From positions 44,547,659 to 44,611,658 of the forward strand of contig JACDQD010000001.1 of assembly GCA_019843655.1 (NCBI GenBank): a DNA stretch of 64,000 nucleotides, in the 5' to 3' direction. A program made the position numbers and the translations under genes. Source of the stretch: Lethocerus indicus (lineage: Eukaryota; Arthropoda; Insecta; Hemiptera; Belostomatidae). Numbering within the stretch: position 1 is the stretch's first letter; every line of letters begins with the position of its first letter. The notes under the pieces are model-generated. The model was not told where the DNA came from, did no database searches, and saw only the letters and a list, made by a program, of their open reading frames with translations. Positions 1 to 8,499 of this stretch are shown in pieces.

Positions 1-15
1 CTAAGTTTTCTATAT

Positions 16-17
<2 letters not shown>

Positions 18-65
<48 letters not shown>
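18..65. repeat. (TA)n microsatellite
   Basis: An almost pure TA run, in what is probably the intron following the last visible NSUN7-like exon. Confidence 0.95.
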
Positions 66-71
<6 letters not shown>

Positions 72-84
72 TTGTGTGTATCAC

Positions 85-171
85 CTTTCTTTTGATAACA
101 CTGAAGAATGAGCCTTCTTTATTTAATTGTTCAGGGAGGGTGCAGTCTTGAAATAAATCACATAAAGGTAC
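85..171 (-). CDS. Nsun7: NSUN7-like exon (87 nt), C-terminal end of the domain
   Basis: The acceptor ATGCTCTCAG is before 171. The donor AGAAAG|GTGATA is after 85. It is 29 codons, phase 0 at both ends, starting VPLCDLFQD and ending GSFFSVIKRK. This corresponds to the VLPLCSL and G-FLSILTR stretch that closes the NSUN7 methyltransferase domain. One or more further exons are expected outside the window. Confidence 0.75.
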
Positions 172-3100
172 CTGAGAGCATGGTAAATGAAAAATACATA
201 CAAATAAAATATAAATTTAGTACATATAATTATTTTTAAAGAAACAAAGTATAAATATTATTTACCTGTATTTTCCAATTATCAAAGGGTTCATCAGAAT
301 GAACAGGTGACACTGATGATGGTTCATTTATGGATTTTTCTTCTATATGTTTAGTAGCAACTAAATAATTCATTTCTTTTATAACTGAGTTCACCATGTC
401 TTCATTTTCCGTTTTGTGTACTGAGTTTGTTGTATAAACTACAAGTTGAACCTATGAAATGTTGATACTGGATATAGTAAAATTTCATTGCAATTTTGCA
501 GTTTAGACTGAATATAACTAATATACCTGTAATTGCACGTACTTGAGGTTTGCTTAAAGCAGTCATTAAGGTATCATGTTGGCTTTTGAGTATTGAGGAA
601 TCTATATTTTTTATGTCTTGCGGTGCAGCCATGGAGCGAAGTGCATTAATATCCCCCCCTCGTGCTATTGCAAAGTGTACTGGATCCAGTCTAGCACTAT
701 TGGTACTAGGTGGACACGCCAATATTGCGACCACATTATCCAGCTTTTCACTTGTTTCTGGCAAATTTTGGAAATCCTCAGAAAATACTTCTATATTATT
801 TGCACCAACCTTTTTGAAATATTGTTCATATTCTTCAGCTCTGCAAAATGAACCTCTTATATAACATTTATATAAATTTTTATATTAAATAAATAAATAA
901 ATAATATAAATTATTAGTTTGATAATATTTTATTTCAATATTTTCTCGGTATATTATTCTCCTCATAATGTAATTATATTAAATACAGTTTATTTTTAAA
1001 TTCGTATATATTTTTGAGAACATATTTTAGAGACTTGTTAACATACTTAGGGCCTGCAGTAAAAATCAAAATTTTATCTACATTTCGGTTCATGAGATGA
1101 AGTGTTCCAAGATAAGCACACATAGCTGGCGTAACAATGTGAGTGACAGCTATAGATCCCTTAAGGGATAAGATCCCAATTTGATTCATTAGTGTAACTG
1201 GACCCAAGCAGAGTATTCTGTCCTAAAATATACAACTGACATTATTATTTTTAATATTCATAATTCAAGATAATAATTAGTCTTTTTTTAGTTTATTACA
1301 TCACATATATTTTTTATTATTATTAGCTTGTATGAAGCTTTGACAGTATGTTTATATGCTATCACATGCAAGTGCATTATATCTATTTACTACACTGCAA
1401 ACAAGCTGACATTTACAAATAAAAAAATAGCTCATAAAAAATATTAGGAAAAATAACAATAAAAATGTTTTTATGCGTTAATTTCTGTTATTTTTTTTAC
1501 TTATTATATTTACTGTAATATTCATTATACTTACTACTATCTATATAATATTTGTCAAATGGCGTCTGTGTGTGTGTTCTCTATGCATTTCCAAATGGCT
1601 GAACCGATTTCCAATTAAAAAATTTTTTTTAAACTAGAGAAAAACCAGAGGAGCCTATCTTACATATAGACACCTATACTGCATGGTACGAGGTTAACGT
1701 ACACCTACAAACATTTTTTCCCGTTTACCCATTTGTCACAACCATCGCAAACGAATCTCCCTTATCGTCTATCCTGTCGCACCAAGTCGTGCTTCCAAAG
1801 AAAAGATTTCTTCTTAGCACAAAACCGTCACAGGCATCAAGAGTGCCACTTGAAAGAGCTAATGAGACAGCACAACAACATTAGGCCAGGACTCAGAAAT
1901 ATAGACAACGAACATCCTATAAAATATTTTTCAAAATAATAGGTAAAATCTGTAGTCATATAAATAGATTTTTAATCTAAAAAATACATTCTCCCTTCTA
2001 ATTTATGCATTACATGCCTTAACAGAATCATTTATTATCAACAAGAGATTTCTGGAACTACTAGCGCTAGTATCGACACTCGCCGTACAGCACTGCCGCC
2101 TGATGGTGATTTCTGGACCTACTAGCGCCAGTATCAAAAAGCGGCAATACTCTGAAATTTGACTACGTAAACCCCTTCTTTTTAGACCTTTCTTAACATA
2201 TCTATTCTTTCTATATAATATTGGTCAAATGGCGTTTGTCTGTGCGTACGTGTGTGTTTTCGCTATGCGTTTCCAAACGTCTGGACCGATGTCCACCAAA
2301 CTTTTAGCGTGCACGCATCTCACGTCCGGTTAGGCCAAGAAGCACGTTCCCGGGTGGCACACACACGGTAAATCATTTATTATTTGATTTCTATTTGAAC
2401 CCCTCCGAACAAGGCCGGGTTCTTCGGCTAGTTATACTATAAAATGGTATTCATAATTTAAATTATAATAAAAGGTCAATTTATATGTAATTAAATGTAA
2501 GCTATAAACAATTAAGATATTCGTTTCTGTTACATCTTAATTGCTTTCTTTTTGGCTGAAAGTGTAATAAATCATTCTAATGCATAACGCATTACTACAT
2601 CATTAACTTTACTCTAAAGTTACCTAGTAGTTTAGTTAGTTTTATGGCCATACCTGCAAAATAAAGTCATTGCTCCCAACAAGCCTGGAATTGAGAATAT
2701 CTGAACATCTGGATGGTTTACATTGGTAAAATCGGGGAAGATGGCTGTCCATTCTATATGTTTGAGGCAATAATTGTTCACCAGGTGATAGTGACATATG
2801 CCACAATAGTTTCAGAGTACGTTCAAATTCTAGAGGGCTACAAAAGTATGGCTGTCAGATTCAAAATGACTAACTACTAATTTTGTCAGTATATATTGTT
2901 ACTTGATAAATGTAAAATATTTATTTGTAATTGAATTTAGAGTGATAAAATATAAAGTTAGTTAATATTATATCATTCAATAGAAATAATTAATTTGGTA
3001 CATTGTTATATTATGAAGAGAAAATTAAATATTTATATTTATATATATTCACTTAACGAATTACAGTCATACATTAACAAGTCATTTAAAATTCATACAT

Positions 3101-6100
3101 TAAAAAATTTAAAGTAAAAGTATTTGACTACATTTAATAAAAAAAACATGAAAATAAAAAGAGAGGAATAAAAACTTCACAATACAAACAATAAATTGGT
3201 AGGACACAATAATTAATGCGTATAAATTAATTATAATAATACGTTTATCTTATGTTACTATATTTTTTGTAATTATCTATAGTTTTAGTTGGGGGTATCT
3301 TATATTTTATATACATTTAGATTACAATTTTTCATACATGTAACTTATTTTAGTGAATTTATATTCTCACCCCATGTGTCCTTGACTTGAACAAAGTGAT
3401 TTTAATTGTCCAGCTAAATCCAGATTTGTTTCGCTCTATTTTTCATATTGAACTAAAATTTACTCACTCGGTCTGAAAATAGTTCACCCAACCACTGATG
3501 ATGCCATATTCTAGATCGCTTTTCAAATGTCGCAAGTTGGTTGGCAGCAGGTCTTCCAGTGCGAAGGCGACATTTTTTATTCTCAACCGAGATATGGCAG
3601 CGGCCAGTTTTATTTTCACTTCCCAAATGGCTCTATCAATGTCCAGAAGCCCTGCCTCTCTGTAGTAGGACACTTCAACTGACGTCATATGCTCCCTAAT
3701 TGTAAAGCCTCTCCGAAAGAAGTCATATATGAACAGACATACATCATCCACTCGGGTTTTGAACTAAAAAAAAACAAGAAATCATTATGGAAATTAAAAT
3801 TTTATACACACAATATACATTACGCTATGACACAAACTATCCCTATGCGATATTATTTTAATATTTATTAAAATAATTCTGATTTCCTTTATTGTAAATA
3901 TTTTTACTCCTAACATATTTCATACATCATTTCACACCTTTCTTTACATGGAACGTACTTATTAATTGTAAATAATAAACGTTTATATCATATTTTACAC
4001 CGGTTTGAACAAAAGTTTGAAAAAACTGAAAACAATTAAAAATAATATTACTAAAATAATGTAGTACATTCTTGATATTCATGATTAAGTTTAGATTATC
4101 CTTATCAAATAATATTGATAAGGCTATCCTACCTTCTGAAGTTTCTTATATCATCCGAAAGCTCCCCGCAGGCAAAGCCCCCGGCTTCGACTTAATAACG
4201 TCAAAAGTACTCCGCCAGTTTCCTAGGCGAGCCATAGTATTTTTAACTTACCTCTACAATAGCATCCTAAGAACCACCTATTTCCCAATCCTTTGGAAGT
4301 TCTCCCTAATTAAGCTAATCCCCAAACCTAATAAAAGCCCCTTTGAACCGTCCTCCTATAGACCAATAAGCCTTTTACCATCACTTCCTTCTAAAACGAC
4401 TCCTTCCAATCATCGATTCCTCAAACATAATTCCTAATAGTCAATTTGGCTTCAGATCGCAACACTCTACTATCCAGCAGTGCTTCCGCGTTGTAGACGA
4501 GATCTCCTCCGCACTGGAGCTTGGTCAGTACTGCGGTGGTGTCTTCCTCGATGTTGCAGATGCATTCGATCGAGTGTGGTACCCCGGGTTACTGTATTAG
4601 CTCAAACGCATCCTTCCCAATACATATTACCTCATCCTCAAATCCTACCTCGAGGACAGGTTCTTCAGAGTTAAGGAAGGCCAAGAGCTATCCAACTACT
4701 GTTTGTCCTCAAGGTAGTGTCCTAGGTCCACTCCTATACACAATATATATACCTCCGATATACCTACATATCCTTCTACAGTTCTCGCCACATTTGCTGA
4801 TGACACATGCCTCCTCACCTCCGACCAAAATCCCTCAACTACAACCATCACCATCTCCAAGAGCACCTTTCCAAAATCCAGTCCTGGTGCAAACGATAGC
4901 TCTAAATCTGCTCACGTCACCTTCACACTACGTCGACATCCCTGCCCTCCTGTTCTATTTAACAGTACTCCTAACCCCACCCAACAGCAGGCTCCCTACC
5001 TTGACCGCTCTATATAGACAAACGACTCACGTGGAACCCCCATACCCGACTGAAAAGAACAGATTTAAACCGTAAATTTGGACTGTTGAAACCTCTTTTG
5101 AAAAGGACATCAAAACTTACAATACCCAACAAACTGTCAATATATAAAGCTATACTAAAACCGACACGGACATACGGAATAGAACTATGGGGTTCCGCCA
5201 AGAAATTCCACATCGCTCGCATCCAAATGTTCCAGTCAAAAGTCCTTCGTACCATCCTTAATGCTCCCCCCGGGGTATGTTTCTAACCGAACAATCCATA
5301 ATGACCTCAACATACCGACAGTCGACGAAGTCGCAAAATCATGCTTCCTTAAATTCCATTCCCGCCTCTCTCCACATCCAAATCCACTCGTTCAGTCCCT
5401 TTCCTCCCTTACCCATCCATTATCCCCCCCGCGTCGGCTCAAACGCCGCTAGCCTAGAAACTTTCTGTAGGCCGGATACAGGTCAAAAGTACCATCACTG
5501 GATGGCGTCTTTATCGAGTGAAACAAGTGAAACTAATCAATCAAACCGCAATTGTACCTATAACTGGCATATAGTTAATTGTACAATAAATAAAGTTAAA
5601 AAAAAATAATAATGATAAAAGTAAAATTTACTAATGGAGAAAATTACCCATAAATCTTATTAGGTGTAATTGTTTCCGTAAAATCAGTAATTCTAGATAA
5701 AACACAGGATAAAAAAATATCCACTCTTTTATACAATTTGAATCGTTTTTAACGCACGATATTAATTTTTAATATTAAATTGGCCAGGATCATATATTTA
5801 TAGAGAAACAAAAAACCGTTTGTTTGGCCTTATATTATGATGGTTGGGACGAATAGATATGAAAGATCAATGTAAACTGTATTAGAACCAAATCATGATT
5901 TACCTCTGGGTACTTTCTGAAGAACCCAACGTTGTTTGCAGCTTCGAGCATGACTGATTTAACTGGAACAGAATTCCGAGTGTTATAAAATGACACTTAT
6001 AGTGAGAAGGTTACTTACTTTTTAGAGATTTTCTTACATCTGAGTGTGTCGTAAACCAATATGAAAACTCTGTGCATTTCATCCAGGTTTCGATACTGGT

Positions 6101-6282
6101 TATCTGAATATTCAGTGAACATTCTAGATGCGAGATAAACATCACGATTGTTCCAATTAAGCTGAGGTTTTCTTTCATTGCATTTGAGAATGCAATCAGT
6201 CTGTTCCTGCATGGAAAATTCTTTCCCCCCGTTAGTTTTCCCTCGATGGTTTGATTCCTCTCGTCTAATTGTCGGTAGTTCC
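85..6282 (-). CDS. Nsun7: NSUN7-like protein (NOL1/NOP2/Sun RNA methyltransferase family), eight exons, partial at both ends
   Basis: Exons in transcript order: 6282-6038, 5962-5904, 3763-3468, 2837-2654, 1222-1047, 840-527, 438-266, 171-85. All have AG acceptors and GT donors. The eight pieces sum to 1534 nt, which is one split base plus exactly 511 codons without a stop. Features shared with vertebrate NSUN7 (from memory): a helical N-terminal block (RLRIKNVAFALEDLLP), a Rossmann-like SAM-binding core (VDKILIFTAGPK, VGANNIEVFSEDF), the segment before the motif IV region (LDPVHFAI), the motif VI region (VYTTNSVHKTENED) and a C-terminal block (VPLCDLFQD). NSUN proteins methylate cytosine C5 in RNA; mouse Nsun7 is linked to sperm motility. 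The motif IV and VI cysteines look replaced (PPST, TTNS), so activity is doubtful. The stop codon lies beyond the left edge. The start is unresolved; an in-frame ATG lies at 6212. Confidence 0.85.
266..438 (-). CDS. Nsun7: NSUN7-like exon (173 nt), motif VI region
   Basis: The acceptor CAACTTGTAG before 438 restores the frame, giving VYTTNSVHKTENEDMV. This aligns without gaps to the YCTCS-V-P-EENE motif VI region of NSUN7. The upstream ATAG at about 450 would read into a stop. The donor is ATACAG|GTAAAT after 266, phase 0. The usual TC of motif VI is TN here. After the motif the exon carries an acidic, Ser-rich linker. Confidence 0.8.
527..840 (-). CDS. Nsun7: NSUN7-like exon (314 nt), Rossmann core with degenerate motif IV
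   Basis: The acceptor CATTTTGCAG is before 840. The donor ATTACAG|GTATAT is after 527. It completes a split codon and ends in phase 1. It reads KKVGANNIEVFSEDF, then VVAILACPPSTNSARLDPVHF. In active NSUN proteins the motif IV loop carries a Pro-Cys-Ser/Thr. Aligning on DPVHF against NPVEF puts Ser where NSUN7 has Cys; the only nearby Cys lies three residues earlier. Confidence 0.85.
1047..1222 (-). CDS. Nsun7: NSUN7-like exon (176 nt), Rossmann core start
   Basis: The acceptor ATTTTAG is before 1222 and the donor CCCTAA|GTATGT is after 1047. It starts in phase 0 and ends in phase 2. The encoded stretch includes IGILSLKGS, TPAMCAYLGTL and NVDKILIFTAG, matching the start of the SAM-binding fold of NSUN7: a short strand, a Thr/Ser-rich loop, a helix over the cofactor pocket and a hydrophobic strand. 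Confidence 0.8.
1540..1720 (+). mobile_element. Helitron-like 5' end
   Basis: It starts TCTATATAATATTTG preceded by A. This is followed by a GT-rich stretch and a 'mutant-tolerant' ACCGATTTCCAA line. These features are typical of insect non-autonomous Helitrons. It shares the order TCTATATAATATT, GTCAAATGGCGT, CTATGC, TTTCCAAA, ACCGAT with the copy at 2210. The 3' end was not identified and the right limit is approximate. It sits in an NSUN7 intron. Confidence 0.5.
2047..2135. repeat. Two direct copies of a 28-bp motif, one with a 12-bp palindrome
   Basis: The segments 2047-2074 and 2108-2135 (GATTTCTGGA-CTACTAGCG...AGTATC) differ at about two positions and are 61 bp apart. The first contains the perfect palindrome ACTAGCGCTAGT. 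They lie just left of the second Helitron-like copy. Confidence 0.7.
2210..2431 (+). mobile_element. Short non-autonomous Helitron-like element
   Basis: The 5' end is TCTATATAATATTGG with the GT-rich and GGACCGAT segments of insect Helitrons. The 3' end has the small hairpin GCCG-GGTTCTT-CGGC running into a terminal CTAG at 2428-2431, followed by T as expected for insertion into AT. No ORF is present. About 220 bp, within an NSUN7 intron. The base before the 5' end is T, not the expected A. Confidence 0.6.
2654..2837 (-). CDS. Nsun7: NSUN7-like exon (184 nt), region before the SAM-binding core
   Basis: The acceptor at TTTTGTAG before 2837 keeps the frame; the more upstream GACAG would meet a stop or break phase. 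The donor is TTGCAG|GTATGG after 2654. The exon completes a split Asp codon from the previous exon and ends in phase 0 at NDFILQ. The next exon begins DRILCLGP, together equivalent to the IFQDKS-type strand that precedes the SAM-binding core in NSUN7. Confidence 0.75.
3468..3763 (-). CDS. Nsun7: NSUN7-like exon (296 nt), helical N-terminal domain
   Basis: The acceptor is a run of T ending TAG before 3763. The donor is CCGA|GTGAGT. It starts in phase 0 and ends in phase 2. Its residues KLAAAISRLRIKN, FALEDLLPTNLR and GWVNYF correspond in order and spacing to the conserved KLAAAL-RCRIK, ILP and AWIN stretch of vertebrate NSUN7. This is the strongest single exon for the family assignment. Confidence 0.85.
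4070..5610 (+). pseudogene. 5'-truncated, frameshifted Jockey-type non-LTR retrotransposon (reverse transcriptase part)
   Basis: Broken plus-strand reading frames follow the order of a Jockey-clade reverse transcriptase. They include RKLPAGKAPGFDLIT, PKPNKSPFEPSSYRPISLLP, a finger/palm region with QFGFRSQHST and FLDVADAFDRVW, the catalytic box TFADDTCLL (Phe-Ala-Asp-Asp near 4792-4803), the thumb region NKLSIYKAILKPTRTYGIELWG and the basic end PPRRLKRR. Several frame changes, for example near 4390, 4590, 4690 and 5040, make it a pseudogene. After about 150 bp of 3' UTR it ends in AATAAAGTTAAAAAAAAATAATAATG, split here only to show the A-rich tail. It is antisense to the NSUN7-like gene, in its 2.1-kb intron. 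No target-site duplication could be fixed because the flanks are AT-rich. Confidence 0.85.
5904..5962 (-). CDS. Nsun7: NSUN7-like small exon (59 nt)
   Basis: It lies between acceptor TTCTGTTCCAG (before 5962) and donor CCAGAG|GTAAAT (after 5904). It enters in phase 1 and leaves in phase 0. Only the frame reading VMLEAANNVGFFRKYPE is open with both neighbours. That reading fits the NSUN7 N-terminal block, where an LETI-type helix is followed by a short loop. The following intron (3764-5903) contains a LINE fragment on the opposite strand. Confidence 0.75.
6038..6282 (-). CDS. Nsun7: NSUN7-like exon 1 of those seen (N-terminal region)
   Basis: The acceptor is a pyrimidine-rich run ending CTAG before 6282. 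The donor AGAT|GTAAGA follows 6038. The exon enters with one base completing a split codon and leaves in phase 1. A longer reading to a second GTAAGT near 6014 would give a stop in the next exon, so the AGAT donor is preferred. The stretch RVFILVYDTLR plus the next exon lines up with the N-terminal helical region of vertebrate NSUN7. An in-frame ATG lies at 6212 and could be the start if upstream exons are untranslated. Confidence 0.75.
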
Positions 6283-6774
6283 CTAGAAGCGGACAGAATA
6301 TTTAGTTACTAATATTTTTGTTTTTAATTTCGACGAAGAAGCGGGAGTCGCACTGTTCAAGAACGATTAAAAGAGAATGGGGATTTTTGTGTCCCGCGGG
6401 GTCTACACATTAGCTCGATAAGGCAACACGAACGCTCCGCGAACACCGCCCTATTTAGAACCCGAAAGAGAAGTCCGAGATACTCATTAGGGGCTCGGTA
6501 GTTGAGTATTTTTTGTAAGTGCTAAATCCAGACATTTAAAGACAACAACCGCACTAATAGTGTAGCGAAAAGTTGTCACAACTGAATGTGGTCTAGCCTC
6601 GGACTTAACAAGCGTTTGGGACCAGATGTAATTATATTCCGAACCCTAGAGAAACAACGCCCCGACAGATAAATTAAACATTTCGAAGTTTCTTTAGTCC
6701 ACTCGTAGCTATAGTTTCGCAGCATTTCGAATCTTATAAGATTGTGATATAAAGGACAAATTATAACGTTTTAC

Positions 6775-7016
6775 CAGCATTTCCATTGCGATTGAATTCC
6801 TTACTTCCATGTACATGTGGAAATAGATTTTGTACTAACTGTCGGTTTTCGTCTTTCATCCTCCTGTGGGCGTCGACAAGTCGAAAGTAGTTGTAAGCCC
6901 GCCACTCTCTGTCGCTCGGCAGAACGATGCTCGAAGCCCGGCTCCTCTCCTCCGGGCTCGGTTTCCCTTTCATTTTACACAGGTCCACTTCCTCGTACTC
7001 CATCTGCATTCCCGAC
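6775..7016 (-). CDS. Candidate coding exon, unassigned (just upstream of NSUN7-like exons)
   Basis: The acceptor is excellent: TTTCTTCCGTTTATTTTTCAG in pieces, ending before 7016. Only one frame is open. It encodes about 80 residues, with an acidic start (MEYEEVDLCKMK) and a charged helical stretch (RLVDAHRRMKDENRQLV). Donor choices are GCTG|GTAAAA after 6775 or GGAA|GTAAGG slightly earlier, both phase 1. The next NSUN7-like exon needs phase 2, so it cannot follow directly. It may belong to the same transcript through a missed small exon, or to another minus-strand gene. I do not recognise the product. Confidence 0.5.
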
Positions 7017-7479
7017 CTGAAAAATAAACGGAAGAAATCACCCCCCCCCCCACCACCACTGTGATAATGATCAATTTCAAATTAAAAAAAAATACCAGCG
7101 CACAAGTAACAGATATGAATAATACTCCTTGAAACGAATATGGCGAACGAAGAAGAGAAGAGCTCTGGCCGTAAAGTGTCCCGCTGTAGAGTTACTATTA
7201 TATATACTGCTACTTACTTAGCTGTAAGTAACATAGCAAGTACCCCAAACTGGAAGATTCGGTCGACCGTATCAAGGCAATCAAGGTAGATTGCCATTAT
7301 ATTTATAGACATAGAGGCTACCCTATCCAGGTTCAGGTTTGTGTAGGTCTACTTCAACACGCTTTCAACACTCGGATTGGAATCGTTAAAAACAATTCAA
7401 CAAAAGGCCAAACCTATGAGCGGAGAGGATCACAAAAAACAGGGCTATTCCAAATTACTCTAGAGGATCGTCCCTGCGA

Positions 7480-7800
7480 AGGTACCGAGCAACAGGTCGA
7501 AAGGGTCCTGAACGCTTCCTTGCGACAGTGAGATCAGGCCGTGCCGCTAGGTGTTGAAAGAGTCGTCCAAATGCCTGCCCAACACGGCGGGAATTCTTGT
7601 GACCGCCGTCCAAACAGCGGTTAGGCGGCGGGGAAAATCGTTTCCGAAAAGGTCGAACCACCGTGGGGAATTGAACATCACGCTCCCACCAGCTTTCAGT
7701 AGGTGGAGTGACGTGCAATCTAGAAAACGCTCTTTCATGGAAATAACTGCCTGCAGTGTTGGCACAAGCCTGTGCCAGGCGTCTGGAACATCCTACTTGT
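7480..7800. other. GC-rich block with overlapping open frames, nature unknown
   Basis: Three overlapping frames of 72-87 codons are open on both strands here because GC content is high. None has recognisable motifs. No splice-site pair with a consistent frame was found, so I do not call a gene. Confidence 0.3.
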
Positions 7801-7867
7801 CTCCCAAATAAAATTTATGCGAATAAATTGTCCTTTTACATAACCCTCCGCCTACTCATTTATAACA

Positions 7868-8081
7868 TTAGTATTCATTATCGATGAACGATTTCAATCC
7901 AGTCCTAGAAGTTGTGGTAATAGTAGTAGTCGTAGGCTCAACGCCTGTACAAATGAACCTCGATTCATGCTCCAGTTTAAGTTCATAATAGAGTTTAACA
8001 AACGACACATTACGGAATGACCAATGTGTGTGAATATCACCATCACTGGTATTATTTACGATGTTTAAATTGCTAGAAATA
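7868..8081 (-). CDS. Candidate terminal coding exon, unassigned
   Basis: The acceptor TTCTTTTTTCTGTTTAG is before 8081. It is followed by about 70 open codons in one frame, ending in TAA at 7868-7870. It includes a Thr-rich stretch (TTTTITTTS). Its entry phase does not match the exit phase of the candidate exon at 8259-8490. No clear polyadenylation signal was seen. The product is not recognised, and this may be a chance open frame after a cryptic acceptor. Confidence 0.25.
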
Positions 8082-8258
8082 CTAAACAGAAAAAAGAACA
8101 TCGAATGGAAAAAATTGATGGATGTTAAATATTATCGCGAAAAGTATCCTCAATTTATATTATATAAGGTACCATCGATCATATGCATTTTTGATCTTCG
8201 GTTTCGGCTCCATCCGCCCTCATCTGCATTCCGTTAGTAATATAGTGAAACTACTTAC

Positions 8259-8490
8259 ACGTTTGGGTTGCCGAGAAATCATTACGTCAGCGGTGTAACT
8301 GTTATAATTAAACGCATAAAATCGTCTACAGTTCGTGTCGACGGTGAGTAGACCAAACCATCCCAGCGTAGGGCCAAAAAAATGAGAGATGGTGGGAAAA
8401 AACTCGTGCATATCTATCGGATACTTATTTCCACAAACGTAACTGAAATAATTCCAAAAGCGAGGGAATATTTTATCGACAGTGAACGGT
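8259..8490 (-). CDS. Candidate coding exon, unassigned (aromatic-rich)
   Basis: The acceptor CTTATTGTTTTACAG is before 8490 and the strong donor AAACGT|GTAAGT is after 8259. The exon is 232 nt, entry phase 2, exit phase 0; the other two frames contain stops. The protein is rich in Phe, Tyr and Trp (FPRFWNYFSYVCGNKY, GPTLGWFGLL), unlike chance AT-rich frames. I do not recognise the family. It could be an upstream exon of the NSUN7-like transcript or part of a separate minus-strand gene. Confidence 0.5.
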
Positions 8491-8499
8491 CTGTAAAAC

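Noticed and set aside
1733..1939. 68-codon frame near the first Helitron-like end
   Set aside because: Basic and Gln/Asn-rich, vaguely like the N-terminal part of a Helitron protein, but too short and without Rep or helicase motifs.
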